This document shows positions 63,312 through 64,000 of a stretch of DNA of 64,000 nucleotides, piece after piece; position 1 is the first letter of the stretch; each line of letters opens with the position of its first letter. The translations under genes and the position numbers were made by a program. Below the pieces are notes generated by a model. It was given only the letters and a program-made list of their open reading frames with translations, was not told where the DNA came from and ran no database searches. The stretch spans positions 46,713-110,712 of the forward strand of contig VWPU01013447.1 of the NCBI GenBank assembly GCA_013398955.1, given 5' to 3'. Source of the stretch: Callaeas wilsoni. Taxonomy: Eukaryota > Chordata > Aves > Passeriformes > Callaeidae.

Positions 63312-64000
63312 CTATAAAAAAGGAAGGAAGATTATTCTAAATTACAAATCTTTAAAAAAATTCCAGATAAACAGTTTAAAGACATTAGAATATTTTCCTC
63401 CTAGGAGAAAGTCCTGAAGCCATCACACTGATCTCTTGCAGCATGGACAAATTTACTCTGACTACACATTTCAATATTCTTTCGAAACTCACAGATCTAT
63501 GCACCAGCATGTTTTAGTCTTTATTTTTATTGTTAGATTTTGAGATAATCCAACTCCCCAAACTAGATTTCTTTACTCCTAGATTTGGTGTGCTCTTTTC
63601 TGAGATTTAAATTCTCCTTAATCTCATCCTCCCTAATCTTCTATACTATTGGTTTCTTTGTTGCTTTTATATATTTTCCCGATCTTTTCTCAAATGTGGG
63701 CTCAAACCTACACAACATGCCAAGGGGGAAGGAAAAAATAGCATTAGTGCTCTAGTTTAAAGAGCTCTTTACATTCGTTCTCCCTAGATACACAGCCAAG
63801 ATTAGCAGTGAATTTTCTGTAACGGCATCATACCACAACTTCATGTTTAATTTACCATCAACCCCTCAGTGTATCCTGGCGTAGCCAACTGCTAATTAGC
63901 CAATCTCAAACTCCCATCTGCACTTAGTTCCTTTTCCAAAATGCAGACTGAGATGCACGTGGACGCCGCCTGTTCCAACACGCAAAAACACCTCGATGTA

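Overview
The window is vertebrate nuclear DNA, almost certainly from a bird. It has CR1 retrotransposon 3' ends (at about 9.1, 14.6, 20.7 and 32.0 kb), LTR elements of an ERVL-like (class III) family, compact introns, and two conserved vertebrate ubiquitin-ligase genes in tandem, both on the minus strand.

Region 1 (1 to about 43.9 kb, minus strand) is the 5' part of RNF216 (TRIAD3). The non-coding first exon lies in a CpG island near 43.8-43.9 kb. A 15 kb first intron follows, then twelve coding exons between 28.53 and 13.75 kb whose intron phases all join in frame (694 codons). They cover the N-terminal SUMO-interaction-like motif, a long acidic/proline-rich exon, the helical linker, RING1 and the start of the IBR. 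The IBR remainder, RING2 and the C-terminus are not visible in the lowest 13.7 kb, which reads as intron.

Region 2 (about 44.3 to 45.2 kb) is a short intergenic gap. Region 3 (about 45.2 to 64 kb, minus strand) is the 3' half of SMURF1: two WW domains, the complete HECT domain (eleven in-frame exons, ending at the stop at 52,082), and a putative long 3' UTR reaching a poly(A) signal at 45,237.

The striking object is a 3.3 kb retroviral element at 47,573-50,897, bounded by a perfect 5-bp target-site duplication. In order it holds a left LTR cut off internally after 457 bp, an intronless and fully open 199-codon copy of the cellular spliceosome gene ZMAT2 with its 3' UTR, an integrase remnant (zinc-binding and D,D(35)E residues visible, but three in-frame stops), a purine-rich tract, and a complete 655-bp right LTR. 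The shared LTR parts differ at one of 457 positions. This looks like a retrovirus-like element that captured a host splicing-factor cDNA and was then mobilised in trans. It sits antisense within the probable SMURF1 3' UTR. A related solo LTR with its own 5-bp duplication lies in RNF216 intron 1.

Exon boundaries were read by eye from splice sites and the protein families as I know them. No alignment or expression data were available.
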